Assembly: GCF_900177515.1 (NCBI RefSeq)
Contig: NZ_FXAK01000008.1
Location: 124,001-188,000 of the forward strand
Source of the DNA: Azospirillum oryzae
GTDB lineage: Bacteria; Pseudomonadota; Alphaproteobacteria; Azospirillales; Azospirillaceae
Direction of reading: 5' to 3'
Length of the DNA stretch: 64,000 nt
Shown: positions 62,977 to 64,000 of the stretch, in pieces
Layout of the letters: each line of letters starts with the position of its first letter
Position numbering within the stretch: the stretch's first letter is position 1
Made by a program: the position numbers and the translations under genes
The notes under the pieces: generated by a model
Seen by the model: only the letters and a program-made list of their open reading frames with translations
Database searches by the model: none
What the model was told of the DNA's origin: nothing

Positions 62977-64000
62977 ATGCTGATGAACCGGGCGAGGAAC
63001 AGGACGTCTTTCGTGCGCGACACCACCGACCGCAAAAACCTGTTCCTGCTCGTCCAGCTGCGTTGGCTCGCCGTCGTCGGGCAGATCGTGACGATCCTGA
63101 TCGTCCATGCGCAGATGGGCATCCGCCTGCCGCTGCTACCGATGGCGGCGGTGATCTTCGTGCTGGTGGCGCTGAACATCGCCAGCCTGATCCAGATCCG
63201 CCGCAGTTCCGCCGTCTCCAACACCCAGCTGTTCCTGGAACTGCTGATCGACGTCTGGGCGCTGACCTTGCAGCTCTATCTCAGCGGCGGGGCGTCCAAC
63301 CCCTTCATCTCGTTGTATCTGCTGCAGGTGGCGCTGGGGGCGGTGCTGCTGGAGGCGTGGTCGGCCTGGGCGCTGGTTCTGGTGGCGACCGCCGGCTTCA
63401 CCTGGCTGATCGGCACCCACCAGCCGCTTCCCCTGCCCCATGCCTATGAGGGCGAGCTGTTCAGCCTGCACATCCAGGGCATGTTCATCTGCTTCGTGCT
63501 GGCGGCGAGCCTGCTGGTCCCCTTCCTCACCCAGATCAACCGCAACCTGCGCGCCCGCGACGCCTATCTGGCGGAGTTGCGCCAGCGATCGATGGAAGAG
63601 GCGCACATCGTCCGCATGGGGCTGCTGGCATCGGGCGCCGCGCATGAGCTGGGCACGCCGCTCGCCACCCTGTCGGTGATCCTCAACGACTGGCGCCGCA
63701 TGCCGTCGCTGATGGCCGACCCCGATTTGTCGGAGGAAGTGGCGGAGATGCAGAACCAGATCGACCGCTGCAAGGCCATCGTGTCGGGCATCCTGATGTC
63801 GTCGGGCGAGGCGCGCGGCGAGGGCACGGTGCGCACCACGGTGAAGGGGTTCCTCGACGGTCTGGTGGAGGACTGGCTGTCCAGCCGCTCGCCCGGCCGC
63901 TTCGACTATGACAACACCGTCGGGCCGGAGGAGCGGATGATCGCCGACCTCGCCCTGAAACAGGTGCTGTTCAACGTGCTGGACAATGCGCTGGAGGCCT
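62977..64000 (+). CDS. regB: RegB/PrrB-type redox sensor histidine kinase (runs off window end)
   Basis: The visible 341 residues hold six membrane helices, a quinone-binding motif GGASNPF at 104-110, the H-box GAAHELGTPL with His223, and Cys265 in DRCKAIVSGIL, the redox switch cysteine of RegB. The N-box LFNVLDNALEA is at the window end. RegB relatives sense quinone redox state and, through RegA, control respiratory and nitrogen genes. Position next to cyoABCD fits that. Regulator regA should lie just beyond the window. Confidence 0.9.
   Translation, partial: MLMNRARNRTSFVRDTTDRKNLFLLVQLRWLAVVGQIVTILIVHAQMGIRLPLLPMAAVIFVLVALNIASLIQIRRSSAVSNTQLFLELLIDVWALTLQLYLSGGASNPFISLYLLQVALGAVLLEAWSAWALVLVATAGFTWLIGTHQPLPLPHAYEGELFSLHIQGMFICFVLAASLLVPFLTQINRNLRARDAYLAELRQRSMEEAHIVRMGLLASGAAHELGTPLATLSVILNDWRRMPSLMADPDLSEEVAEMQNQIDRCKAIVSGILMSSGEARGEGTVRTTVKGFLDGLVEDWLSSRSPGRFDYDNTVGPEERMIADLALKQVLFNVLDNALEA

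Overview
The window is GC-rich, densely coded DNA that reads as chromosome from an alphaproteobacterium close to Azospirillum (Rhodospirillales). This is inferred from gene content and codon style, not from a search. The pointers are a cyoABCD quinol oxidase followed by SURF1 and a RegB-type redox kinase, an etfB-etfA-3-hydroxybutyryl-CoA dehydrogenase cluster, a LOG cytokinin-activating enzyme, a membrane PQQ glucose dehydrogenase and a large trifunctional-type PutA. No rRNA, tRNA, CRISPR array or insertion sequence was recognised.

Layout. 1-7.1 kb is housekeeping: two c-type cytochromes, LOG, dnaB (preceded by an inverted pair of DnaA boxes), alanine racemase, a MlaE/MlaF lipid transporter pair, an endonuclease III homologue and a DUF1178 zinc ribbon. 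7.2-11.7 kb has a peptidoglycan-binding protein, a small lipoprotein, a Tat-exported GH1 beta-glucosidase, a twin-membrane-span peptide and a PduO-type cobalamin adenosyltransferase. 11.7-14.5 kb is electron-transfer flavoprotein plus 3-hydroxybutyryl-CoA dehydrogenase, ending in a strong terminator. 14.7-21.5 kb has PQQ glucose dehydrogenase, a BON protein, small unknown genes and an overlapping pair of M20 metallohydrolases. A low-GC Abi/HEPN-type gene sits at 21.6-22.4 kb.

22.6-30.5 kb (minus strand) is the most unusual part: six tightly packed genes encoding an acyl carrier protein, an acyl-CoA-dehydrogenase-like flavoprotein, a stand-alone seryl-tRNA-synthetase-like amino acid:carrier protein ligase, a DUF1839 protein, a GH2 glycoside hydrolase and a tandem alpha/beta hydrolase whose nucleophile positions are Arg and Cys instead of Ser. 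This looks like a small-molecule pathway that starts from an aminoacyl-thioester on a carrier protein; its product is not predictable from the sequence.

30.9-43.8 kb carries a chemoreceptor, a Crp/Fnr regulator, a YddA/ABCD-like transporter with a degenerate ATPase, a second GH1 and a GH4 glycosidase, a two-gene low-GC patch of unknown genes, an MFS exporter, an NTF2-like protein, an alpha/beta hydrolase and an XRE regulator. putA fills 43.8-47.5 kb. 47.8-56.3 kb holds stress and envelope genes (DUF457, DUF1003, GT87, hemerythrin, Zn-alcohol dehydrogenase) and a two-gene unit of a nitrilase-superfamily protein and a winged-helix protein. 56.4-64 kb has an MHS transporter divergent from cyoABCD-SURF1-regB; a perfect 21-bp palindrome lies in the shared promoter region.

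Four REP-like paired palindromes (about 7.2, 14.6, 26.8 and 43.7 kb) are scattered through the window. Two of them lie inside reading frames, one at the N-terminus of the GH2 gene and one at the C-terminus of the XRE regulator.
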